This document shows positions 13,104 through 21,142 of a stretch of DNA of 27,517 nt, one piece after another (the stretch's first letter is position 1; each line of letters opens with the position of its first letter). The stretch is from Paracoccus sp. SCSIO 75233 (GTDB taxonomy: Bacteria > Pseudomonadota > Alphaproteobacteria > Rhodobacterales > Rhodobacteraceae), in assembly GCF_027912675.1 (NCBI RefSeq), contig NZ_CP115764.1:1-27517 (forward strand). Reading direction: 5' to 3'. A program made the translations under genes and the position numbers. Under the pieces are notes generated by a model. It was not told the DNA's origin. It saw only the letters and a program-made list of their open reading frames with translations, and made no database searches.

Positions 13104-15049
13104 GAAACGCTCGTCAGCCCGGGAAATGCCATCACCTCTTGCGGGGTGGAGATATCGTGCACCTCAAGCCCGTAAGCATTTGCGGCATGGCCGACAAACG
13201 CATCCTCCAGCCCAACGCTCGGCATGCTGAAAAATCCCATCATTGACAGATACATATACGAACAGGCCTCCAGCCCTTTGCGGTTCAGGGCATAGCCATA
13301 GCCCCCTGCCGCATATCTGTCAGGCAGGGGAAACTGGTAGCCGCGTCTTTCAATCGTCCTGTCGAAGCATTTGCCAAGATGCCAGCCATGCCATTGCGCC
13401 TTGTGCATATGGCTGCCGACAACCCGGCCTGTATAGGCGAAATCACCCGCCTCGATCCGGGAAATCCGGTCCATGAACACTGACCGGCCCAGAAGATGCA
13501 GATTGTCATCGAGCTTCATCACTAGCCGTGGTGCGGTCAGCAGGTCCATCAGCATCAGCGCATAGAAAACCTTGCGATGCAGCGCCTCGTAGCTGTCCGG
13601 GGCCGGGACATGCAGCATGCCATCCTTGTAGGAAAACCGCAGCGGTGCCTTGTGTTCGACATCGTGATTGGGCTGGCCGACCACCAGGATATGGTGAAAT
13701 TCGTCATCATCGCCAAAGGAGGCCTGTGAGGCCAGTGCCCGGTCGATCCGGGGGGCGCAGGTGACATGCAGCATCACGATCTTGCCCTTGCAGTCCCGGG
13801 CCAGCGCCTCTGCCTCATCGCTGAATTCAAGCTTCAGAAGATCGCCGAGGAACCCCCGGAAGCGGTCATTGCGCGGAAACAGTGAAAACGCATCACGCAG
13901 CGCGCCAAAATCATCCAGCAATTCACGCGCGGAAAGCCCCCTGCCGCGCAATCGGTGGAGATGGTCGATCTGTGCTTTCGGGCCATTCAGGCAGTATTCG
14001 ATATTGTGAAATACCGGTCGCGTCGGGCGCAAGCTGCGCGGCACCCGGGCGATATACTGGGAAATCTCGGCTGCAAGCTCCTGATACTGGATCTCTGCCC
14101 CATCCAGCAGATCGTCGAGCAGTGGCGTGACCGGATCGGGCGCATCCGGGGCGATGCCGGCCAGCATGTCACGTACCGTCTCGCAGACAAAGAGATCCAA
14201 ATTGGAGACCTCGATCAGGACATCGCGGGGGGATCGGGCGAGATCTTCCCAGAATGCTTCGATCTCACCGCTATCGAGCTGGCGGTATTGTTCGCGCCAG
14301 GTGATCCCGATTCCCTGCGGCAGGGTCTGGTTGCGGCCATAAGCGGCCCCGCCCAGGGCAATCTTGGCGCGGTATCCGCCCAGGTCGCGATAGGGGTAAT
14401 GCAGGATGATCAGATCGTCGCCGGCGTCATATGCCTCGCCCATGATCCCTTCGACGGTGTGATTGCCCTGCGCGACCCGGATACCGGTTGCGGCGCGGTG
14501 CATGCATTTCGTGGGCAGGGGTGCGCCCAGGGGATTGGTGCTGTTGCGTTCGAACACCGTGGTCAGACGGGGATGGGCGGTCGCTTCCAATGCCGGGCCG
14601 TCATGGCTTTCCGGAGCGGCGTTGTGGCGGGTGACATTGATGCGGGTGACGCTGTCGGGCAGGGTTTTCAGGAATTGCTTCAGAGATCCGGATTTTGGTA
14701 GCCAGAATTCATCGGCGTCATTGTTAATGATCCAGCCATTGCGGGTCAGCCCTGCGGCCTGACGGGCCATATCCGTGACCCAGACCCCCTGATCGTAATT
14801 GTCATTCTTCTGCCGAATGATCCGGATCGGGATTTCCGCCGACAGCCGGTCGAGGATTTGTGGCGTTTCATCGGTGGAAAGATTGTCCATGACGATGAAC
14901 CGGTCGACCCCGATAGCATGATGGAAGCGGATATTATCTTCAATGATGTCCGCTTCGTTCCGGACCAGAAGCGTCATGATGATTTCGGCCTGTCCGGTGC
15001 CGTTTCCGGCCAGTTCCGAGTCAGTTGCAGGGGCAGTCAGGATTGTCAT
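13100..15049 (-). CDS. Two-domain glycosyltransferase (GT2-like N-terminus, GT31-like C-terminus)
   Basis: A 649-aa protein. Residues about 20-250 match the Glyco_tranf_2_4 type of GT2: MTLLVRNEADIIEDNIRFH, then DRFIVMDNLSTDETPQIL and a DxD-like INNDADEFW. From about residue 425 a second unit appears, with LVMKLDDNLHL resembling a metal-binding DxD, then AAGGYGYALNRKG and GLEDAFVGHAANAYGLEVHD, which resembles the GGGY and EDV segments of GT31-type galactosyltransferases. No signal peptide or membrane segment was seen. The ATG at 15049 is chosen because the GT2 domain follows; codons upstream to 15247 are unlikely. It is coupled to a sulfotransferase, so synthesis of a sulfated glycan is a reasonable inference. 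The GT31 resemblance is by motif only. Confidence 0.8.
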   Translation of the reverse strand: MTILTAPATDSELAGNGTGQAEIIMTLLVRNEADIIEDNIRFHHAIGVDRFIVMDNLSTDETPQILDRLSAEIPIRIIRQKNDNYDQGVWVTDMARQAAGLTRNGWIINNDADEFWLPKSGSLKQFLKTLPDSVTRINVTRHNAAPESHDGPALEATAHPRLTTVFERNSTNPLGAPLPTKCMHRAATGIRVAQGNHTVEGIMGEAYDAGDDLIILHYPYRDLGGYRAKIALGGAAYGRNQTLPQGIGITWREQYRQLDSGEIEAFWEDLARSPRDVLIEVSNLDLFVCETVRDMLAGIAPDAPDPVTPLLDDLLDGAEIQYQELAAEISQYIARVPRSLRPTRPVFHNIEYCLNGPKAQIDHLHRLRGRGLSARELLDDFGALRDAFSLFPRNDRFRGFLGDLLKLEFSDEAEALARDCKGKIVMLHVTCAPRIDRALASQASFGDDDEFHHILVVGQPNHDVEHKAPLRFSYKDGMLHVPAPDSYEALHRKVFYALMLMDLLTAPRLVMKLDDNLHLLGRSVFMDRISRIEAGDFAYTGRVVGSHMHKAQWHGWHLGKCFDRTIERRGYQFPLPDRYAAGGYGYALNRKGLEACSYMYLSMMGFFSMPSVGLEDAFVGHAANAYGLEVHDISTPQEVMAFPGLTSVS

Positions 15050-15467
15050 GTCGCGTTTCTGTCTGGTGAGATGTGGATGCCTGTCAGTTTGGAGAGAGCG
15101 GCCATTCTGCTGTGGGCCGTTAAGACTGTAATGAAATTTCCATCGTCCTGACATCGCTCCATTTAACCAACACCGGCCTTCCATATCTGGAATTAATAGA
15201 ATGTTTACCTTTTGCAGACCAGTAGGCGGGCGTTTCAGATGACGCAATGGGTGTCAACCGGATGCCTGAAACGGCGGCCCTGTTTTTATATCAGATAGGG
15301 CAATAATTAAAAATAAATGATTAATTACAATTGTTTATGCATTAATTTCCAGTTTGTGACCGGGCGGATCATGGACGGGGCCAGGCGGCTGTGGTCATCT
15401 GTCACTGAATTCAAACTGCCGGGCGGACACCATGTCTGCACCTGTCGGCCGCTTCAGGAGAGTGACC
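15050..15467. promoter_or_regulatory. AT-rich divergent region between glycosyltransferase and M23 genes
   Basis: These 418 nt contain no convincing gene. The stretch 15290-15350 is strongly AT-rich and is likely to hold promoters for the divergent genes. No operator or riboswitch was recognised. Confidence 0.4.
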
Positions 15468-16466
15468 ATGAATCCGTGTTATGCTTTCAGGGCCCTGTGC
15501 TGCGCAGCCGCCGGTTTCTGGGCCGCGCCTCTTGCTGCCCAGGGCCTGCAGCTCCCGGTTGACTGCCAGCTCGGTGAGGATTGCTTCGTCCAGCAGTTTC
15601 CAGACATGGATCCGGGTGAGGGAACGCGCGATCCGTTTTGCGGCCTTGCCAGCTATGACGGTCATGGCGGCACCGATATCCGGTTGCGGTCACTTGCCGA
15701 TCTGGACCGCGATGTCGCGGTGATTGCTTCTGCCGATGGCAGGGTGGCTAATATCCGCGATGGCGAGCCAGACCGGCTGATCACTGATGCTGCCACCCGT
15801 GAGGCGGTGCGAGGCAAGGAATGCGGCAATGCCGTCTTGCTGGATCATGAGAACGGGCTGCAGACGATCTATTGCCACATGAAACAGGGCAGTGTCGGCG
15901 TGCGGCCCGGCGATACGGTGCGCGCCGGTGATCGGCTTGGATCGGTGGGGGCATCGGGGCTGGCGCAGTTTCCGCATGTACAGCTTTCCGTCCGACGCGG
16001 CGGTGCGGAAATCGACCCTCTGACCGGGCGGGAGCTTGCTCAGGGCTGCGACGCATCCCGGGATGTCTCAGGCTCTCTGTTTGCTGACGATATCCGGACG
16101 CCCCTGAGCAATAACGACGTGCAGATCCTGGATTTCGGCCTCAGCGGTGAGCCGCTTGATTATCCCAGGCTGGTCATTGACGGGGCACCCGATATCCCCG
16201 ACGCATCCAGCAGGGGGCTGGTTGGCTGGGTCTGGGTCATCAATTTCAAGCCCGGCGACACGATCCGGATCCGGATTACCGGCCCTGACGGGTCCGTCCT
16301 GTCAGAGAGCCAGAGCGCGCCGGAGGCGCGCCACAAGGCCGCCTACAGCTACTACATGGGCAAGCAGGGCACACCGGCGCCCGGCGACTACAGGGTCGAT
16401 GTCGCGATTGTCCGGGGTGGTGATGAACTTCTGTCCGGGAGCAAGACGGTCAGCGTTTCCGGATAA
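15468..16466 (+). CDS. Exported M23-like (LytM/peptidase M23 fold) protein, possibly inactive
   Basis: A 332-aa protein with a Sec signal peptide (hydrophobic FWAAPLAAQG ending near residue 25) and CAGGAG before its ATG. Residues about 60-180 form an M23/LytM-type domain: HGGTDIRL supplies the HxxxD pair (His66, Asp70), IYCHMKQGSVGVRPGDTV is the usual core, and FPHVQLSVRRGG occupies the place of the HxH motif. There the second His, normally a zinc ligand, is Gln172, so peptidase activity is doubtful. The C-terminal 100 residues (GWVWVINFKPGDTIRIRITG, with later PGDYRVDVAIV) look like a beta-sandwich. M23 proteins cut or bind peptidoglycan in the periplasm. The stop lies 2 nt before the IS91-type element. 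Confidence 0.8.
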   Translation: MNPCYAFRALCCAAAGFWAAPLAAQGLQLPVDCQLGEDCFVQQFPDMDPGEGTRDPFCGLASYDGHGGTDIRLRSLADLDRDVAVIASADGRVANIRDGEPDRLITDAATREAVRGKECGNAVLLDHENGLQTIYCHMKQGSVGVRPGDTVRAGDRLGSVGASGLAQFPHVQLSVRRGGAEIDPLTGRELAQGCDASRDVSGSLFADDIRTPLSNNDVQILDFGLSGEPLDYPRLVIDGAPDIPDASSRGLVGWVWVINFKPGDTIRIRITGPDGSVLSESQSAPEARHKAAYSYYMGKQGTPAPGDYRVDVAIVRGGDELLSGSKTVSVSG

Positions 16467-16574
16467 GCGATTGAACGAACCCGCTGACGCGGGAGGGGCG
16501 TAGCTATTGGTGGGAATGGCCTCCTGATGGGAAGGTTTGGTTGCTGAGACCAACCTTTATCAGGAGACCATCCC

Positions 16575-17444
16575 ATGGCTGATGCCACGACTGCGGTAAG
16601 TCCGCTGCGCCGCCGTATGATCGACGACATGACGCTTCGCAACCTGTCGCCTGCCACGCAACGATCCTATCTTCACGCCGTTAAGAAGTTCAGCCGGTAT
16701 TTTGACTGTTCGCCAGATCGACTGGGGCTGGAGGATGTTCGCGCCTTTCAGGTCTACCTTGTATCTCAGGGTATTTCCTGGCCAGCTTTGAACCAGACGG
16801 TCTGTGCCTTGCGCTTCTTCTACGGCGTGACGCTGAACCGGGCAGAAATCCCCGAACGGATCGCCTATGCGCGCACGCCACGCAAATTGCCAACGATCTT
16901 GAGTGCCGACGAGGTCGTGCGTTTTCTTGAGGCGGTGCCGTCGCTGAAGGCACGCGCGGCACTGACAACGGCCTATGCCGCGGGCCTGCGTGCCTCCGAG
17001 GTAGTCAGTTTGAAGGTCAGGGATATCGACAGCGATCGCATGCTGATCCAGGTTCGCCATGGCAAAGGCGCCAAGGACCGGACCGTCATGCTCTCACCGC
17101 AGCTTCTCGGCATTTTGCGGACTTACTGGCGCCTGGCGCATCCGAAGGACTGGTTGTTTCCGGGGCGCGGCGACAAGCCGATCGACGTGCAGGTGCTGCA
17201 TTCCGCCTGCCGGTCCGCGACCAAGGCGGCGGGACTGACCAAGAAGGTCAGCGTCCACACCTTGCGGCACAGCTTCGCCACCCATCTTCTCGAGAACGGT
17301 GTCGACATCCGGGTGATCCAGGTGCTGCTCGGACACGCGAACCTGTCGACCACTGCGCGCTACACGCAGGTTGCCACAACAACGATCGCGAAGACGCAAA
17401 GCCCGTTCGATCGCCTCAGCCTGGAGGTGGTGCCGCCCGGCTGA
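16575..17444 (+). CDS. IS91-associated tyrosine recombinase (XerC/D-like)
   Basis: A 289-aa tyrosine recombinase with both domains: an N-terminal SAM-like DNA-binding domain (RNLSPATQRSYLHAVKKFSR onward, residues 20-90) and a catalytic domain with Arg139 (AAGLRASEV), a Lys near 164-167 (RHGKGAKDR), His228 and Arg231 (HTLRHSFATHLL), His254 (LLGHANLSTT) and nucleophile Tyr263 (ARYTQ). The catalytic set is complete. CAGGAGA precedes the ATG. It ends 10 nt before the Y2 transposase and is almost certainly cotranscribed. In this IS91 subgroup the recombinase may resolve transposition intermediates; that role is inferred. Confidence 0.9.
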   Translation: MADATTAVSPLRRRMIDDMTLRNLSPATQRSYLHAVKKFSRYFDCSPDRLGLEDVRAFQVYLVSQGISWPALNQTVCALRFFYGVTLNRAEIPERIAYARTPRKLPTILSADEVVRFLEAVPSLKARAALTTAYAAGLRASEVVSLKVRDIDSDRMLIQVRHGKGAKDRTVMLSPQLLGILRTYWRLAHPKDWLFPGRGDKPIDVQVLHSACRSATKAAGLTKKVSVHTLRHSFATHLLENGVDIRVIQVLLGHANLSTTARYTQVATTTIAKTQSPFDRLSLEVVPPG

Positions 17445-17454
17445 GGCGCGCGCC

Positions 17455-18636
17455 ATGCGCCCGGCCGTGGAGGTGGCGGATATTTTCTGTCGCTATGGCG
17501 AGGCGTGGCGGCAGGCCCATGACGGTCATCTGGGCCGTGTCGAACGCCGGGTGATGAGTGCGATCGAACTGTGCAGGACAGCTGCGCTTGGCGGCCATGT
17601 CGAGGGCTGCCGGACCTGCCGCACGGTGCGTGTCGCCTATAATTCCTGCCGCAACCGGCACTGCCCCAAGTGTCAGGGGGCGGCGGCGCGTGACTGGCTG
17701 GAGGCCCGGGCGGGTGATTTGTTGCCGGTGCCCTATTTCCATGTGGTCTTCACGCTACCCGAAGAGATTGCAGTCATTGCCTTCCAGAACAAGAAGGTCG
17801 TCTACGGTATTCTGTTCCGGGCGGCCGCCGAGACCCTGCGCATCATCGCTGCTGACCCCAGGCATCTCGGCGCCGGGATCGGTCTCACTGCGGTACTGCA
17901 CAGCTGGGGCCAGACCCTCAACTACCATCCCCATCTCCATTGCACCGTTCCGGGCGGGGGCCCATCGCCGGACGGCAGCCGCTGGGTTGCCTGCCGTCCC
18001 AATTTCTTTCTGCCGGTCCGGGTGTTGTCGCGCCTGTTCAGACGGCTGTTTCTGGAAGCATTGCGCGCCGCCTTCGAGGTTGGGCAGTTGCAGTTCTTCG
18101 GCGAGATTGAAGAATTGGCCGACCCGCCAGCCTTTGCCCGGATGCTGACTTCGGCAAGCCGCCGCGACTGGGTCGTTTATGCCAAACCACCCTTCGGCGG
18201 ACCAGAGCAGGTGCTGGCCTATCTCAGCCGCTATACGCACCGCGTCGCCATCGCCAACTCCCGTCTGGTCAGCATGGCGGATGGCAAGGTGACGTTCCGT
18301 TGGCGCGACTATCGGCATGGCCGCCGCTCGAGACAGATGACCCTCGACGCCGGTGAGTTCATCCGACGCTTTCTTCTTCATACCGTGCCGGATGGCGTTC
18401 ACCGCATCCGCCATTACGGATTCCTCGCGAACGGCCAGCGCGCCGACCGTCTCGCGGCCTGCAGGGTGATGCTGTCTGCTCAGGTTCCAGAAGCAGAGGG
18501 TCGCGCCGAACCCATGGCGAAGGTAGCGCCCACTCCGCGTCCATGCCCCTGCTGCGGTCGCCCGATGGTCACGATCGCTGTCTGGTATCACGGCCAGGCG
18601 CCACCCGGCGGGCCATTCTGGAACGACAGCTCATGA
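17455..18636 (+). CDS. IS91-family transposase (Y2/HUH endonuclease)
   Basis: A 393-aa rolling-circle transposase. The N-terminal region has a zinc-binding Cys cluster (CRTCRTVRVAYNSC, then RNRHCPKCQ). The HUH metal-binding motif is in NYHPHLHCTVPGGG, and the paired catalytic tyrosines are in AYLSRYTHRVAIANSRL (YxxxY). A second Cys motif (CPCCGRPM) lies near the C-terminus. The length is typical of the family and no frameshift was seen, so the element could be active. The ATG at 17455 gives the family N-terminus (VADIFCRYGEAWR). It would nick one DNA strand at the element end and transpose by a rolling-circle mechanism. Confidence 0.93.
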   Translation: MRPAVEVADIFCRYGEAWRQAHDGHLGRVERRVMSAIELCRTAALGGHVEGCRTCRTVRVAYNSCRNRHCPKCQGAAARDWLEARAGDLLPVPYFHVVFTLPEEIAVIAFQNKKVVYGILFRAAAETLRIIAADPRHLGAGIGLTAVLHSWGQTLNYHPHLHCTVPGGGPSPDGSRWVACRPNFFLPVRVLSRLFRRLFLEALRAAFEVGQLQFFGEIEELADPPAFARMLTSASRRDWVVYAKPPFGGPEQVLAYLSRYTHRVAIANSRLVSMADGKVTFRWRDYRHGRRSRQMTLDAGEFIRRFLLHTVPDGVHRIRHYGFLANGQRADRLAACRVMLSAQVPEAEGRAEPMAKVAPTPRPCPCCGRPMVTIAVWYHGQAPPGGPFWNDSS

Positions 18637-18913
18637 ACGTCTATGGCAGATTACTGGTACATGATCGCAAATCGGCTCCGACGAGGACCGGCCATGTGCT
18701 CTGCGGGTTGGTGCCGCGATCATGGTGGCTCCGACCGTTCCACGAGGCAATCAAGCGCCAGACCGGACTGCTGCACCGATCCCCTGAGGCCGAGACCGAC
18801 CCCGGCGGCCGCCCAGCCGGCACCATCAATCTGCATATCCACCCTCGCGCCCTACACCCAGGGCCCGCGCCAGAACCACAATCCCCATAGCACCATACAC
18901 CCCGCGGCTTCGT

Positions 18914-19939
18914 TCAATCCGGCTTCAATGAGGTCCCCCGGCACCCGTGCGGCAGCATCGGCGTTGCGCCCGTGAACCTCACAGAACCCTCCAGATTCAG
19001 GATGATGCCGCATCTTCCGGGCTGGTTTACCGGGCAGAAACGGTGGTTTTTGGCGCGGTGGGTCTTTGCCTGGGTTTTGCTGGATCCTTGAAGCTCAAAA
19101 CCCCCTGTCAGAAGCGGCGGGGTTGTGAGACGTTTGCGACACTGCTCCTCCAGATAGGCGTTGAACGAAGCCCAACTCACAAACCGCGGGACCGGGACCA
19201 TGAAGTTGCGGCGGGAATAGCCGACCAATCCTTCCGCGTTGCCCTTGTCGTTCCCCTTGCCGGGGCGGCCATAGCGGTCTCGGAACAGGTAGTGGGACAG
19301 GAACCCGCTGAAGAGCGTGGCCCGCTGACGTGTGCCGTCCGCCAGGATCTTCGCAACAAGACAGCGATCGTTGTCGTAGAGGACCGATACCGGAACCCTG
19401 CCGAAGAAGGCGAAGGCGTGGACGTGGCCGTCTACCCAGGCTTCCGCTGTCGCCGCGGGATAGGCGCGCACGAAGCAGGCATCACTGTGCGGCAAGTCCA
19501 TAACGAAGAAGTGCGCCTTCTGCTCGACGCCGCCGATGACGACCACAGCCTCGCCGAAGTCGGCCTGGGCATGTCCTGGCGGATGGGCCAGCGGCACGAA
19601 CATCTCTCGGCCGCGCCGCTCGCGCTCCCGCATGTAGTCCTTGATGATCGTATAGCCGCCGGTGAAGCCATGCTCATCGCGAAGCCGCTCGAATACCCGC
19701 TTCGCCGTGTGCCGTTGCTTTCGATGGACCTCGCGATCCCCCTCCAGCCAGCCATCGATGATCTCGGTGAACCCATCCAGCTTCGGCCGCTTCACCGGCG
19801 CCGTCCGCCGGTATCCAGGCGGAACCGAGAACGCCAACATCTTCCGAACGCTGTCGCGGGAAACCCCAAACTGACGCGCAGCCTCGCGCTGGCTCATGCC
19901 TTCTGAACAAGCCAGGCGAACCTTCCGATACAAATCCAC
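18914..19939 (-). pseudogene. istA: Truncated IS21-family transposase IstA
   Basis: The open frame encodes 341 aa, but only the first 270 residues (19130-19939) look like IstA, which is normally about 500 aa. The N-terminus has the HTH (MSQREAARQFGVSRDSVRKML). The DDE integrase core starts with HAQADFGEAVVVIGG and continues to VLYDNDRCLV, RDRYGRPGKGNDKGNAEG and VGYSRRNFMVPVPRF. The similarity stops after NAYLEEQCRKR, and the remaining 71 residues are unrelated read-through that ends inside the IS91-type end. The C-terminal domain and IstB are lacking, so the gene is presumed nonfunctional. The truncation probably occurred by recombination near 19130. Confidence 0.85.
18920..19129. other. Unassigned DNA between IS91-type element and IS21 remnant
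   Basis: These 210 nt carry the non-homologous C-terminal extension of the truncated istA reading frame. No other gene or recognised repeat was identified. It is probably debris left when the IS21 element lost its 3' half. Confidence 0.4.
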
Positions 19940-20058
19940 GGTGAAAATCCTCCCGCCCTCCCTGTCGCCAGAAAGGGTAAAAGGTGGACGACTTTTACGC
20001 CGCCCGCAGCGGGCTCATCCCGCCGCTACCGTGGTCGACTTTCTCACCGCCGTTCTCA
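19130..20058 (-). mobile_element. Remnant of an IS21-family element (left end and 5' part of istA)
   Basis: The element reads on the minus strand. The left part carries two IstA-type direct repeats (19983-20051) and then the first 270 codons of istA. The rest of istA, all of istB and the right end are absent, so it cannot move by itself. The left boundary near 20058 is approximate: it is where the IS3-type transposase similarity stops. Confidence 0.65.
19983..20051. repeat. IS21-type end repeats (transposase binding sites)
   Basis: Two similar 22-nt words lie 47 nt apart, at 19983-20004 (beginning GGTGGACGACTTTTACG) and 20030-20051 (beginning CGTGGTCGACTTTCTCACC). Repeats containing GTCGAC-like cores next to the terminal sequence and upstream of istA are typical of IS21-family left ends. 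Confidence 0.6.
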
Positions 20059-20165
20059 ATGCTGATCCTGATCTCCCGGCTGGCCAGCACCTTGATGAAC
20101 TCGATCGAGGTGAACTGGCTGCCCTGATCGGTGTTGAAGATGTCGGGCTGGCCGTAACGAGCTTT
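20052..20165 (-). pseudogene. Fragment of an IS3-family transposase (DDE core)
   Basis: Read on the minus strand this stretch encodes about 38 residues including RYGQPDIFNTDQGSQFTS followed by IEFIKVLASREIRIS. The NTDQGSQFTS block with the second catalytic Asp is diagnostic of IS3-family OrfB integrases. The flanks do not continue the protein: the IS21 remnant abuts on one side and unrelated sequence before the carbamoylase gene on the other. The fragment was not listed as an open reading frame because it is too short. It marks an older IS into which the IS21 element appears to have inserted. Confidence 0.75.
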
Positions 20166-20219
20166 CGCTCCGCTATCTGTGTTCCCGCTACCATCATGTT
20201 GTGGTTGTGAGTCCCCACC

Positions 20220-21131
20220 CTACTCTGTGATGATCCTATAATGCTGCACCTGACGATGTTCTGCAAAGTTGAACATCGACTTTCGATTGTATTGGCAGAT
20301 ATCCAGATCGCACTTGGCAACGAACGCCTCATCGCCCGACGTCTGGGCCATCGCGATGATCTCGCCCGAAGGTGCGATAATGCAGGAACCGGCAAGAAGG
20401 TTCGACCCTTCTTCGGCGCCGGCCTTGGCGACACCGACCACATACATGCTGTTTTGATAGGCACCGGCCTGCATGCTCAGATGGTTGTGAAAGCCGCTCA
20501 GGTGATCATATACCGGCTCCCACGGGATATGGGTGGGTGTGTTGTAGCCAAGCACCACCACCTCGGCGCCCTGAAGCGCCATCACGCGATAGGTCTCGGG
20601 CCAGCGGCGGTCGTTGCAGATCGCCATGCCAAACTTGCCACCATGAAAGTCCCAACTGTCGAAGCCAAGGTCCCCCACATCGAAATAGCGTTTCTCGAGA
20701 TGCTGGTAGGGCATCTGCGGGCGGTGATCTGCATGGCCGGGAAGATGCACCTTGCGATACTTGCCGACGATCTTGCCCTTGCCGTCAACCAGGATCGAGG
20801 TGTTGTAGTGACGAGCCACGTCGTTCTCGTAGGTCAGCTCAGCGTATCCCAGATAGAAGCCGACCCCCAGTTTCTCAGCGGCCTCAAACAGCGGAAGCGT
20901 CGCGGGGCCAGGCATCTCGGTCTCGAAGAAGGCATCGATCTCGGCCTCGTCCTCCATCCACCAGCGCGGAAAGAAGCTGGTCAGTGTAAGCTCTGGAAAG
21001 ACGACGACCTCGGCGCCACGGGCATGGGCGTCGCGCATCAGCTCGACGAGACGGGCGACCACCGACTGACGGGATTCGTTTCGCGCGATGGCGCCGACCT
21101 GGGCGCCTGCGATATTGATGTAACGGGCCAT
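20220..21131 (-). CDS. N-carbamoyl-D-amino-acid hydrolase (D-carbamoylase)
   Basis: A 303-aa cytosolic member of the nitrilase superfamily. It hydrolyses N-carbamoyl-D-amino acids, the products of D-hydantoinase, to D-amino acids, CO2 and ammonia. The catalytic triad is intact and falls at exactly the positions I recall for the Agrobacterium enzyme: Glu47 (VVFPELTLTSFFPRW), Lys127 (KYRKVHLPGH) and Cys172 (ICNDRRWPE). The segments QHLEKRYFDVGDLGF and YNTPTHIPWEP are also typical of this subgroup and distinguish it from beta-ureidopropionases. Its start lies 11 nt after the hydantoinase-B fragment, so both come from one operon. The gene appears complete even though its neighbours are broken, and it may depend on a foreign promoter. 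Confidence 0.9.
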   Translation of the reverse strand: MARYINIAGAQVGAIARNESRQSVVARLVELMRDAHARGAEVVVFPELTLTSFFPRWWMEDEAEIDAFFETEMPGPATLPLFEAAEKLGVGFYLGYAELTYENDVARHYNTSILVDGKGKIVGKYRKVHLPGHADHRPQMPYQHLEKRYFDVGDLGFDSWDFHGGKFGMAICNDRRWPETYRVMALQGAEVVVLGYNTPTHIPWEPVYDHLSGFHNHLSMQAGAYQNSMYVVGVAKAGAEEGSNLLAGSCIIAPSGEIIAMAQTSGDEAFVAKCDLDICQYNRKSMFNFAEHRQVQHYRIITE

Positions 21132-21142
21132 ATCTGATTTTC

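Larger units (their letters stand above)
16469..18919 (+). mobile_element. IS91-type element with accessory tyrosine recombinase
   Basis: The boundaries are proposed from inverted ends: GATTGAACGAACCCGC (16469-16484) matches the complement of GCGGCTTCGTTCAATC (18904-18919) with one mismatch. Inside lie a tyrosine recombinase gene (16575-17444), a Y2/HUH transposase gene (17455-18636) and about 270 nt of noncoding tail. A small hairpin, CCCGC/GCGGG, sits just inside the left end (16480-16493). The pairing of a XerC/D-like recombinase with an IS91-type transposase is known in a subset of IS91-family elements. The exact target junctions cannot be fixed without an empty site; IS91 relatives insert at GTTC or CTTG, and GTTC occurs within the right end. 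Confidence 0.7.

Noticed and set aside
18947..19906. 319-aa plus-strand frame opposite istA
   Set aside because: It is a shadow of the IstA coding frame, which has HTH and DDE-type motifs.
20241..21137. 298-aa plus-strand frame opposite the carbamoylase
   Set aside because: It is antisense to a gene whose full catalytic triad is visible; no recognisable motif of its own.
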